Positions 8,332-16,325 of a DNA stretch of 64,000 nt are shown here, piece by piece. A model generated the notes under the pieces. It saw only the letters and a list, made by a program, of their open reading frames with translations, did no database searches and was not told the DNA's origin. The DNA is from Arthrobacter sp. ATA002 (GTDB lineage Bacteria > Actinomycetota > Actinomycetes > Actinomycetales > Micrococcaceae). The DNA is taken from the NCBI RefSeq assembly GCF_026898095.1, contig NZ_CP114015.1, positions 744,001-808,000 on the forward strand, read 5' to 3'. Each line of letters opens with the position of its first letter. Position 1 is the first letter of the stretch. A program made the translations under genes and the position numbers.

Positions 8332-10425
8332 ATGACCTCCACAGCCATAGACGTCCGGATCGTTCCCAGTTACGTCCGCGATTCCTGGTGGACTCCGGAC
8401 CGCTCCGAGCTGGCCGCTGCCGGGCCTGCGGAAGTTCGCGACGCCAGCACCGGGGAGCCGCTGGCGCTGGTCAGCACGGCTGGACTGGACCTGGCCGCCG
8501 CCGTCGAGCACGGACGCACCGTCGGCCAGCGCAGCCTGCAGCAGCTCACGTTCCATCAGCGCGCCCTGAAGCTCAAGGAACTCGCAACCTACCTCAACGC
8601 ACACCGCGATGAGCTGTACGAGGTCTCCGCCCGCAGCGGTGCCACCCGCAAAGATTCCCTCGTCGATATTGACGGCGGCATCGGCGTCCTGTTCACGTTC
8701 GGCTCGAAGGGCCGCCGGGAACTGCCCAATTCCACCGTGCTGGTCGACGGACCCCCCGAGGTTCTCTCCAAGGACGGATCATTCCTGGGCGAACACATTT
8801 TCACGTCGCTGCCCGGTGTCGCGGTGCAGATCAACGCCTTCAATTTCCCGGTCTGGGGCATGCTGGAAAAGCTCGCACCGGCCTTCATTGCCGGCGTGCC
8901 CAGCATCGTCAAGCCGGCCACCCCCACCGGGTACCTGACCGCCGAGGCGGTAAAACTGATCGTGGATTCCGGCATCCTGCCCGCCGGATCCCTCCAGCTG
9001 ATCTCCGGTTCCGCCCGCGACCTGCTTGATCACCTGGATTACCGCGACTACGTGTCCTTCACCGGCTCCGCTTCCACCTCGAAGCTGTTGAAAGCGCACC
9101 CTAACGTGGCCGAAGGCGGCGTCCGGTTCACCTGCGAAACCGACTCCCTGAATGCCGCCATCCTGGGACCGGATGCCGTCCCCGGCACGCCGGAGTTTGA
9201 TGCCTTCGTGAAATCCCTGGTCACCGAAATCACCGTCAAGGCGGGCCAAAAATGCACCAGCATCCGGCGGGCCATCGTGCCCGCGGCGCTGGTAACCGAC
9301 GTCGTGGAAGCGGCGGGGCAGCGCATCGGCGAGCGCGTGGTCCTGGGCGATCCCCGGGCTGAAGGCGTCACCATGGGCGCCCTGGCCTCCACTGAGCAGC
9401 TCGAGGGCGTGCGTTCCTCCGTGCGGACCCTGCTCGACGCCGGGGCGGACATTGCGTATGGATCGCTGGAGGTTCCGGAAGTTGTGTTCGCGGACGGAAG
9501 CCGCGGCGTTGCCGGTGACGGCGCGTTTCTGGCTCCGCTGCTGCTGACCTGGGCGGATAACAGTGCCGAAGCGCTGCACTCGGTGGAGGCCTTTGGTCCG
9601 GTGGCGTCGGTGATCGGATACGACGACGCCGCCGACGCAGTGCGGCTGGCCGCCCTGGGCAGCGGATCGCTGGTGGCCACCGTGTGCACCAACGATCCGG
9701 CCACGGCACGGGAGTTGACCCTGGGCATTGCTGCCCACCACGGCCGCGTGCTCATCCTGAACCGGGAAGACGCCCGGACTTCCACCGGCCATGGTTCTCC
9801 CGTTCCGCACCTGGTCCACGGCGGGCCCGGCCGTGCCGGCGGCGGCGAGGAGCTTGGCGGCATGCGCTCCGTGCTGCATCACATGCAGCGCACCGCGGTT
9901 CAGGGCTCTCCGAATATGCTCACCGCGCTGACCGGGATCTGGCACGCCGGTGCGGACCGGAACTTCGACGGCACACACCCGTTCCGCAAGGACCTCTCAA
10001 CCCTGCGGATTGGCGACGCCGTCCGGTCGGATCTGCGCGAGGTGACGCTGGAGGACATCGCGGCCTTCGCCAACAGCACCGGCGACACCTTCTACGCCCA
10101 CACCAACCAGGAAGCCGCCCAAGCAAACCCGTTCTTCCCCGGCATTGTGGCGCACGGATACCTGCTGCTGTCCTGGGCGGCCGGACTGTTTGTGGAGCCG
10201 GCGCCGGGACCGGTGCTGGCCAACTACGGCCTGGAAAACCTGCGCTTCATCACGCCGGTGGCGGCAGGGGATTCAATCCGCGTGACACTCACCGCCAAGA
10301 AGATCACTCCCCGCGAGACGGACGAGTACGGTGAGGTGGCCTGGGATGCGCTGCTCACCAACCAGAACGACGACGTCGTCGCCACCTACGACGTGCTGAC
10401 CCTGGTGGAGAAGAACCGGAGCTAG
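8332..10425 (+). CDS. paaZ: PaaZ: oxepin-CoA hydrolase / semialdehyde dehydrogenase
   Basis: Bifunctional ring-opening enzyme of aerobic phenylacetate catabolism, 697 residues, the full family length. Residues about 1-520 form an aldehyde dehydrogenase domain with the active-site Glu in FTCETDSLNAA and Cys in GQKCTSIRR. Residues about 540-697 form an R-specific hydratase (MaoC hot-dog) domain with TGDTFYAHTNQ and FFPGIVAHGY, which hydrolyses oxepin-CoA. The product aldehyde is oxidised to 3-oxo-5,6-dehydrosuberyl-CoA. It is expressed alone from a promoter with a TetR-type operator, apart from paaABCDE. It is divergent from the SGNH hydrolase. Confidence 0.93.
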   Translation: MTSTAIDVRIVPSYVRDSWWTPDRSELAAAGPAEVRDASTGEPLALVSTAGLDLAAAVEHGRTVGQRSLQQLTFHQRALKLKELATYLNAHRDELYEVSARSGATRKDSLVDIDGGIGVLFTFGSKGRRELPNSTVLVDGPPEVLSKDGSFLGEHIFTSLPGVAVQINAFNFPVWGMLEKLAPAFIAGVPSIVKPATPTGYLTAEAVKLIVDSGILPAGSLQLISGSARDLLDHLDYRDYVSFTGSASTSKLLKAHPNVAEGGVRFTCETDSLNAAILGPDAVPGTPEFDAFVKSLVTEITVKAGQKCTSIRRAIVPAALVTDVVEAAGQRIGERVVLGDPRAEGVTMGALASTEQLEGVRSSVRTLLDAGADIAYGSLEVPEVVFADGSRGVAGDGAFLAPLLLTWADNSAEALHSVEAFGPVASVIGYDDAADAVRLAALGSGSLVATVCTNDPATARELTLGIAAHHGRVLILNREDARTSTGHGSPVPHLVHGGPGRAGGGEELGGMRSVLHHMQRTAVQGSPNMLTALTGIWHAGADRNFDGTHPFRKDLSTLRIGDAVRSDLREVTLEDIAAFANSTGDTFYAHTNQEAAQANPFFPGIVAHGYLLLSWAAGLFVEPAPGPVLANYGLENLRFITPVAAGDSIRVTLTAKKITPRETDEYGEVAWDALLTNQNDDVVATYDVLTLVEKNRS

Positions 10426-10658
10426 CGCAGCCTGTTCCTGTCGGGCCACGTTTCCGCACGGCCAAGTTGCCGCACGGTCAAGGGTCTCCACAGCCGAGTG
10501 TCCGTTTCGTCAGGCGTCCTTCGGATTTCAGCTCACAATTCATGCAGGTAGTCGGCCAGAAAAGACGGGTATCTGCGGGGCCGAAAAAGGGCCCATTGTG
10601 GGCTGATTGAGGCTCTTTTCGGGGCGGAAATGTCAGAGGCAGGTGAAAGCCTGAAGAC

Positions 10659-12517
10659 ATGGATCAGCACAGGACTTTTCCGGGATTCGATCGGGTCGGT
10701 GAGCAGGTTACCGAGGACGATGTCGCCTCTTCTTCCGGGGAGCGTGCTGCCGGGATTGACGTGGTGGGCTGGCCGCCGGGGGTGCCCCCTGCGGGCCGGG
10801 CGTTGAGACTGGCTCCGGCGGGCCGGCGGTTGAGACTGGGCCCGGGCGGCCGGGCGTTGAGACTGGCTCCGGCGGGCCGGATGCCGGGACCCTCGGCCGC
10901 TCGGTCTACCAAGCAGTGCCATCTACTGGTGATCCCTCCTTTGCCGCTGTTTCTGTCCATTCCAGTCCGGCTTCCGGCCCCGGTAACCCAGCCGGGACCT
11001 TCCGCCCCGACGGGTTCGCAGGTGCCCTGGTCCTCCAGGGTGCAGACGCCCTGGACGAAGCGACCGCCGGTGCCGTGCTTTCCCGGCTGGATCATTTGAT
11101 CCGGTGGGCGCAGGCACAACAAGCTAAGGTTCTGCACCGGATGGAGGTCATTTACCGGAATGAGCTGCACTTCCCATCCGGAAAACCTGATCCGGGACTG
11201 GCGTTCAGCCTCGCGGCATCGGAAGCAGCAGCGATCCTTTCCGTTCCCCAAACAACCGGGCAGCGGTTGATGGTTGAAGCAGAGGGCCTCTGCCGGGACC
11301 ATGCCGCGACTCTGGGCCGGCTGGAACAGGGCGGAATCAGCTACCACCACGCTCAAACAGTGCTGGATCAATCCCAGGACATCGAGCCGGAGGAGCTCCC
11401 AGCCTTCGAAGCGAAGCTGCTGGACGCCGCAGCCGGCCAGACCCAGTCGCAGTTCCGGGTACGGGCACGGCGGCTGCGGGAAAACCAGTATCCACAGACC
11501 ATCGTCAAGCGCCAGCTGACCGCCTTTGAAAAGCGCAAGGTTTGCCTGGAACAGGCGGAGGACGGAATGTCATGGCTGTCGGCCCTCCTGCCGGCGGAGA
11601 ATGCGCAGGCGATTTTCACGCAGCTGAGCAAAGCCGCGCGGGGAGAGCAGGCCGCCGGGGATCCGCGGACCGTGGACGGGCTGAGGGCTGACATACTCCA
11701 GGAGCTGCTCATCCGGCCTGCCGACGGTGAGGAATTGGGTGGCGACGGTGCATCCCCCGCTGGAACCTCGGGTAGCAACGGCGCCAATTCCCGGAGCAAT
11801 TTACGGGGCAGGTCCAGGGGCAGCACGTCCAGGAGCAATGCCGGGGCTAAGGCCCGGGCCGAGATCCTGGTGCTGATCAGCGCCGAAACCCTTTTTGGCG
11901 CGGACGACCAGCCCGCCGAGCTCCACGGATACGGACCGATCAGCCCTCAAACCGCCCGCCGAATGGCCCGCGATGCTGCGAAGTGGACACCGGTGGAGCG
12001 GGATCCTGACACTGAGGAAATTCTGCGGATCGGCCGCCGACGGAAAATTCCAGCGGGACTGCAACGCTGGCTCAGAGCACGGGACGGGACCTGCAGATTT
12101 CCGGGGTGCCGGTACAACGCGGTCATTTCCGAGATCGATCACACCAAGCCCTGGGCACAGGGTGGCGTTACGGATCATGACAACCTTGAGCACCTCTGCC
12201 GGAGGCATCACATGTTCAAGACGCAGGGATTCTGGAAGGCCTGCCAGCCGGCAGCCGGGATCATCGAGTGGACCTCGCCGGGAGGACGGACTTACCGCAC
12301 CGAACCGCATCTTGCCCTTGCTCCGGTCATGCAGAGGAAGGGCCCGGACCTGAGTGGAGCTGCTCCGGTTGTGGATGCACCCGATCCGGACCTGAGTGGC
12401 ACTCGTCCGGACCGCGTCACAAGCCGGCTCAGTACCGACGTCCCCACCGAAACCTCCATCGATACTCTGCCGGACAGCAGTGAGGCTGATTATGGTGCAC
12501 ATCCGCCACCGTTCTAG
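10659..12517 (+). CDS. HNH endonuclease with DUF222/13E12-type domain
   Basis: Large actinobacterial HNH protein. The open frame from GTG 10916 (533 residues) has a helical N-terminal DUF222-like region, then a Ser/Gly/Arg linker at about 275-310. An HNH domain follows at about 385-445: CRFPGC, EIDHTKPWAQGG and NLEHLCRRHH, with the catalytic His and zinc-binding residues. The frame from ATG 10659 runs through three 27-bp repeats and would join the body if one base is missing near 10910; I annotate this longer form, and the start is uncertain. The role is unknown. Such genes are often present in many copies in actinobacterial genomes and may be mobile. It separates paaZ from the paaIKR unit. 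Confidence 0.7.
10793..10873 (+). repeat. Three 27-bp tandem repeats
   Basis: Three direct units of 27 bp (10793-10819, 10820-10846, 10847-10873), followed by 7 bp of a fourth. Units one and three differ only in their first base; the middle one diverges more. The length is a multiple of three. If translated in the frame of ATG 10659 they encode a 9-residue repeat close to AGRALRLAP. Confidence 0.85.
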
Positions 12518-12633
12518 TACATCCGCCGCAGTTCCGGAGCAGTGGGATCCGGTGGGGGAGGTGGCAACCGCGGCCGCAGCGGCAGCCGGGGCAGGTGTCC
12601 GTGACGCAGCTACCAGGATTCGGGCGGGTGCAG

Positions 12634-13260
12634 TTAGCTGCGGTGCAGACCATGGAAGACCATGGAGATGATGTCATCGGCCAGCTGGTCCGGCGAAATT
12701 GGCCCGCCGGGTTTGTACCACTCGACAATCGAGTTGATGGTGCCGAACAGCAGTCTGGTGGTGGTGCGCGGATCGATGTCGCTGCGCAGTGATCCCTCGC
12801 TGCGGGCGGCGTCCACCAGTTTCGCGACACGGTGGTCAAACTCCCGGCGGCGGGCGAGAGCATCGCGCTCAATCTCCGTATTGCCCCGCAGGCGCAGCAA
12901 CAGAGTCACAAACGGCAGCCGCTCGGTAAGGACCTGTATGGTGCCGCGCAGCACGAATTCCAGCTGCTCGTCCGCGGGACCGCTGGAGGCGCGGGCATCA
13001 TCGAGCACGGCCTCCAGCCCTCCCAGCGCATTGTCCAGGGCCAGCCGCAGCAGATCGCCCTTGGACGGAACGTGGTGGTAAATCGCGGATTTCGTAATAC
13101 CCAGGTTCTCCGCGAGGATCCCCATGGAGGTGGCCTCGTAACCGTGCTTGTTGAACACGTTGACGGCAATGGTGAGGACCGACTGCTGATCGTATCCGGG
13201 ACGGCCGCGGCGGGTTCCGGCGGAAGCCGGGCCGGAAGCGGCGGCTGGAGTGGAAGACAT
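12634..13260 (-). CDS. paaR: TetR-family regulator of the phenylacetate genes (PaaR)
   Basis: TetR-type repressor of 208 residues. After a disordered Ser/Ala/Pro-rich tail the N-terminal helix-turn-helix is clear: MGILAENLGITKSAIYHHVP at about residues 46-65. The C-terminal ligand domain (about 80-208) resembles PaaR/FadR-type regulators that sense acyl-CoA, with phenylacetyl-CoA the expected ligand by context. It lies directly downstream of paaK on the same strand, and a perfect 10-bp palindrome sits just before its start. It probably represses paaZ, paaI-K-R and paaA-G through the shared palindrome; this is inference. Confidence 0.8.
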   Translation of the reverse strand: MSSTPAAASGPASAGTRRGRPGYDQQSVLTIAVNVFNKHGYEATSMGILAENLGITKSAIYHHVPSKGDLLRLALDNALGGLEAVLDDARASSGPADEQLEFVLRGTIQVLTERLPFVTLLLRLRGNTEIERDALARRREFDHRVAKLVDAARSEGSLRSDIDPRTTTRLLFGTINSIVEWYKPGGPISPDQLADDIISMVFHGLHRS

Positions 13261-13276
13261 GGGTCCTATTTTCCCA

Positions 13277-13286
13277 CGAACGTTCG
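13277..13286. promoter_or_regulatory. Palindrome before paaR
   Basis: The perfect palindrome CGAACGTTCG lies in the 35-bp gap between the paaK stop and the paaR start. It matches the core of the other three candidate PaaR sites and suggests autoregulation. Confidence 0.5.
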
Positions 13287-13295
13287 GAAGGGCCG

Positions 13296-14647
13296 TCAGC
13301 CCGTGACCAGGCCCGCATCCTTGCCGCGCAGGTCGTAAATCCGGCGCAGCTTTCCGCTGGACCGCGCCAGCGTGCCGGGCTCGGCCACCTGAATGGTGCA
13401 GGAGGAGCCAATGTGGATTTTGATCTGGGACTTGAGTTCGGCGGCGGCGCTGCGGCAGTCGTCGGAGCTGGAGTCTTCGCGGCGTTCTATCTTTACCGTT
13501 AATTCATCCATGCGGTTGGGCCGGGTGATCTCCAGCTGGAAGTGCGGGCTCAGAGCCGGAATGCGCAGGGCAATCTCTTCGATCTGGCTGGGAAAGAGGT
13601 TCACGCCGCGCAGGATGATCATGTCGTCGCTGCGTCCGGTGATCCGGCCCATGCGGCGCATGCCGGGGCGGGCACTGCCGGGCAGCAGCCGGGTCAGGTC
13701 ATGCGTGCGGTAGCGGATGATGGGGAGGGCTTCCTTGGTCAGGGAGGTGAAGACAAGTTCGCCGGGTTCACCGTCGTCGAGCACCCGCGTCTCATCGAAC
13801 GGGTCGATAATTTCGGGCCGGAAATGGTCCTCCCAAATGTGCGTGCCGTCCTTGGTTTCCACGCATTCCCCGCAACGCCCGGACCCATCACCTCGGACAA
13901 TCCGTAAATGTCGCAGGCGTCGAGGTCCAGGGCCGTCTCGAGTTCGTGACGCATTTCCTCGGTCCAGGGTTCGGCCCCCAGCACGGCGTTTCTCAGGGAC
14001 GTGGAACGCGGATCGATCCCGGCGGTGCGCATGGCATCGGCAATTGTCAGCAGATAGGTGGGGGTGCACAGGATGGTGTCCGGCTCAAAGTCGCGGATCA
14101 ACTGGATCTGGCGCTCGGTTTGTCCGCCGGACATCGGAATGACCGTGCAGCCCAGCTTCTCCGCACCGGCGTGGGCCCCCAGGCCTCCGGTGAATAAGCC
14201 GTAACCGTAGGCGTTGTGCACTTTATAGCCGGGTTTGACGCCGGAGGCACGCAGGGAACGCGCGACCAGGGAAGCCCAGCGGTCCAGGTCGCCCGCGGTA
14301 TAGCCGACAACGGTGGGCCGCCCCGTGGTGCCGGACGAGGCATGGATTCTGGCCACTTGGTGCTGGGGAACCGCGAACATGCCAAACGGATAGGTTTGGC
14401 GCAGGTCTTCCTTGGTGGTGTACGGAAACTTGGCCAGGTCCGCCAGGTCCTTTAGATCCGCAGGGTGCACCCCGGCGTCGTCGAACTTTTGCGTGTAGAG
14501 CGGCACGCGCTCATAGGCGTAACTCAGGGTGTGCTGCAGGCGGGTGAGCTGAAGGGCCTCGACCTCGTCGCGGCTCATCCGCTCTTCCGGGTCGAGTGCT
14601 GCCGGGTCCGCGGGGATGGATTTGACGGGTGCGGCGGTGGATTTCAA
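13296..14647 (-). CDS. paaK: Phenylacetate-CoA ligase (frameshifted)
   Basis: Phenylacetate-CoA ligase, about 450 residues after correction, which activates phenylacetate with ATP and CoA as the first pathway step. The ATP-binding P-loop is SSGTTGRPTVVGYT. The region CDIYGLSEVMGPGVAG and the C-terminal motifs YRTHDLTRLL and RITGRSDDMIILRGVNLFP are typical of PaaK. The two halves lie in different frames. One extra G in the GGGG run near 13870 restores GVAGECVETKDGTHIW. It lies between paaI and paaR on the same strand, probably in one transcript. Inactivation by the shift is unlikely, because the rest of the pathway is intact or broken in the same homopolymer manner. Confidence 0.88.
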
Positions 14648-14724
14648 GGCGTGCCTTTGGGGTAACGGACCGGATCAGCGGACCGGATCTGACGGGAGAT
14701 GACGGCAAGCGGACCTGGGGAAAC

Positions 14725-15201
14725 TCAGGTCCGGGAGTGGTGGCGGGGATTGGGGATGGAGCGGGAGCGGCCGCGGAATTCGGCAACCACACGGCTGCCG
14801 TCTTCGGTTCCGGACGCGGTGATTTCGATATCGTAAAGTCCGCTGCGGCCGGCGGAGGTCCGGTGTGCCGCGACAGCCCGAAGGGTTTCGCCAGGCAGGG
14901 CCGTGGAAATGAAATTTATGTCGGCGCCGGAAGCCACGGTAATCAGGTCCATGTCAGCCAGGCTGGCAGCATTGGCAGGGTTGCAGGCCAGCGCGAAGGC
15001 AGTGTCGGCAAAGGCAAAGATCATCCCGCCGTGGGCGATACTGAAGCCGTTGAGCATGTCAGCGCGGAGTTCCATGCTGATGGTTGCCTTCCCCGGGGCC
15101 AAGTGTTCTACGACGAGTCCGAGCCAGCGGGCCACGGCGTCGTCTTCCAAGATGGGGTGGAGCATCGCGCCCTGCACCGCGGTGACATCGATGTCAGCCA
15201 T
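14725..15201 (-). CDS. paaI: Hydroxyphenylacetyl-CoA thioesterase PaaI
   Basis: Hot-dog thioesterase of 158 residues. The signature GFSIAHGGMIFAFADTAFA contains the HGG element and the catalytic Asp of PaaI-type enzymes, which rescue CoA from dead-end hydroxyphenylacetyl-CoA esters. I start at ATG 15201 because GAGAGGG lies just upstream; the open frame continues much further but with antisense-like composition. It is the first gene of the paaI-paaK-paaR unit and has a TetR-type palindrome in its promoter. Confidence 0.88.
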   Translation of the reverse strand: MADIDVTAVQGAMLHPILEDDAVARWLGLVVEHLAPGKATISMELRADMLNGFSIAHGGMIFAFADTAFALACNPANAASLADMDLITVASGADINFISTALPGETLRAVAAHRTSAGRSGLYDIEITASGTEDGSRVVAEFRGRSRSIPNPRHHSRT

Positions 15202-15526
15202 GGGACCCTCTCGTTTATTTACCGAATGTTCATTAGGTAATCCTGTGAGCGCAGTCACTGTCAAGCCGGGCGGTGAGGAATCCGGCAGGCAGCGGTGGAT
15301 CCATTGCAGCTGCGGCCGGGCCGGGACCGCGCGGCGGCGGAGCGCCCCTTGTCCCGGAGAGCAGGGCACGGCCCGGCGCGGCGCGGCACCCCTTGTGGAA
15401 GGTGCGGCCGGCACCCGCTTTTTCCGGAGGCCGGGACACGGCACAGTGCGGTGCCTTAGGTTGAGAAAGTGATAGTTTTCGACGCCGCAGCGGCGGGCAG
15501 AGCGCCCTGCCGGGCCGCGGCGGGCT
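15202..15526. other. Intergenic region between paaI and the DedA gene
   Basis: This 325-bp stretch holds the paaI leader and operator at its left end. The remainder is very GC-rich, with short near-repeats around CCCCTTGT (about 15342 and 15398). I see no gene in it. A GTG at 15469 opens a short frame that could be an N-terminal extension of the DedA protein if bases are missing. Confidence 0.5.
15219..15240. promoter_or_regulatory. Putative PaaR operator upstream of paaI
   Basis: Near-perfect palindrome with arms TTACC.AATG and CATT.GGTAA around a central TT. It shares the ACCGA..GTTC spacing with the sites ahead of paaZ, paaA and paaR and lies 18 bp upstream of the paaI start codon. Confidence 0.55.
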
Positions 15527-16303
15527 GTGCTCCCTGAGTGGCTGGATCCGCAGGTCTTCCTGGCGGATCCGGCGTTGGGGCCCTGGGTGGTGCTGGTGGT
15601 CTGCGGCATTGTTTTTGCCGAAACGGGACTACTGGTGGGGTTCTTCCTGCCCGGGGACACACTGCTTTTTACCGCGGGCCTTCTGGTTGCCACCGGAACG
15701 GTGCACGTCAATGTTTGGCTGCTGGGACTGCTGATTTCCCTGTCGGCATTTATCGGGGACCAGCTGGGGTACTGGATCGGGCGGCGGGCCGGGCCCGCCG
15801 TGTTCTCCCGTCCCGAATCACGGATTTTCCGGCGCGAGAACGTGGACCGCGCCGAAGAGTTTTTTGCCCGGCACGGCGGAAAAGCGATCACCCTGGCCCG
15901 GTTCGTGGGCATCGTGCGCACCTTTACCCCGGTGGTGGCCGGAGTGGCAAGGATGCGTTATTCGGCTTACGTTGCGTTCGACGCTGCCGGCGCTCTGCTC
16001 TGGGGGATGGGACTGACGCTGCTCGGATACGTCCTGGGAAACAGGTTCCCCTTTATCCGCGACCATCTCGACCTGATCGTCGTGAGCGTTGTCCTGCTGA
16101 CCGCGGCGACTATTTCACTCACGCTGCTGCGGCAGAAGAAGCGCGCACCCAAACCTCGTCAGCCAAACAATCCGGGTCAGCCAAACAAACAGTCTCCGCT
16201 GACTAAACCGCGTCAGCCAACCGAGCAGCGTCCGCTAACCAAGCCGGCACCGCTAAACAGACAGCCACCGCTCAACAAGCCGGCGCCGGAGCCGGGCGAG
16301 TGA
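15527..16303 (+). CDS. DedA-family membrane protein with repetitive basic tail
   Basis: DedA/SNARE-associated membrane protein of 258 residues. Signature segments are VFAETGLLVGFFLPGDTLLF, then ARFVGIVRTFTPVVAGVARM and the C-terminal hydrophobic helix near residues 170-198. DedA proteins act as lipid flippases or proton-coupled transporters. The GTG start lacks a clear Shine-Dalgarno, and an upstream frame from 15469 may hold the true N-terminus. Oddity: the last 55 residues are a degenerate Pro/Gln/Lys/Asn repeat (units like LTKPRQPTEQ), unlike the high-GC body and probably disordered in the cytoplasm. Confidence 0.8.
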   Translation: MLPEWLDPQVFLADPALGPWVVLVVCGIVFAETGLLVGFFLPGDTLLFTAGLLVATGTVHVNVWLLGLLISLSAFIGDQLGYWIGRRAGPAVFSRPESRIFRRENVDRAEEFFARHGGKAITLARFVGIVRTFTPVVAGVARMRYSAYVAFDAAGALLWGMGLTLLGYVLGNRFPFIRDHLDLIVVSVVLLTAATISLTLLRQKKRAPKPRQPNNPGQPNKQSPLTKPRQPTEQRPLTKPAPLNRQPPLNKPAPEPGE

Positions 16304-16316
16304 ACGCCCGGGCTCC
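16288..16316. terminator. Bidirectional terminator hairpin
   Basis: GGAGCC-GGGCG pairs with CGCCC-GGGCTCC with a one-base bulge and the loop AGTGAA, which contains the dedA stop. It lies between the convergent dedA and oligopeptidase genes. Confidence 0.6.
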
Positions 16317-16325
16317 GGCCGGCAT

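Noticed and set aside
10793..10880. Tandem 27-bp repeats as a CRISPR array
   Set aside because: The units are directly adjacent with no spacers, only three copies are present, and there are no cas genes nearby.
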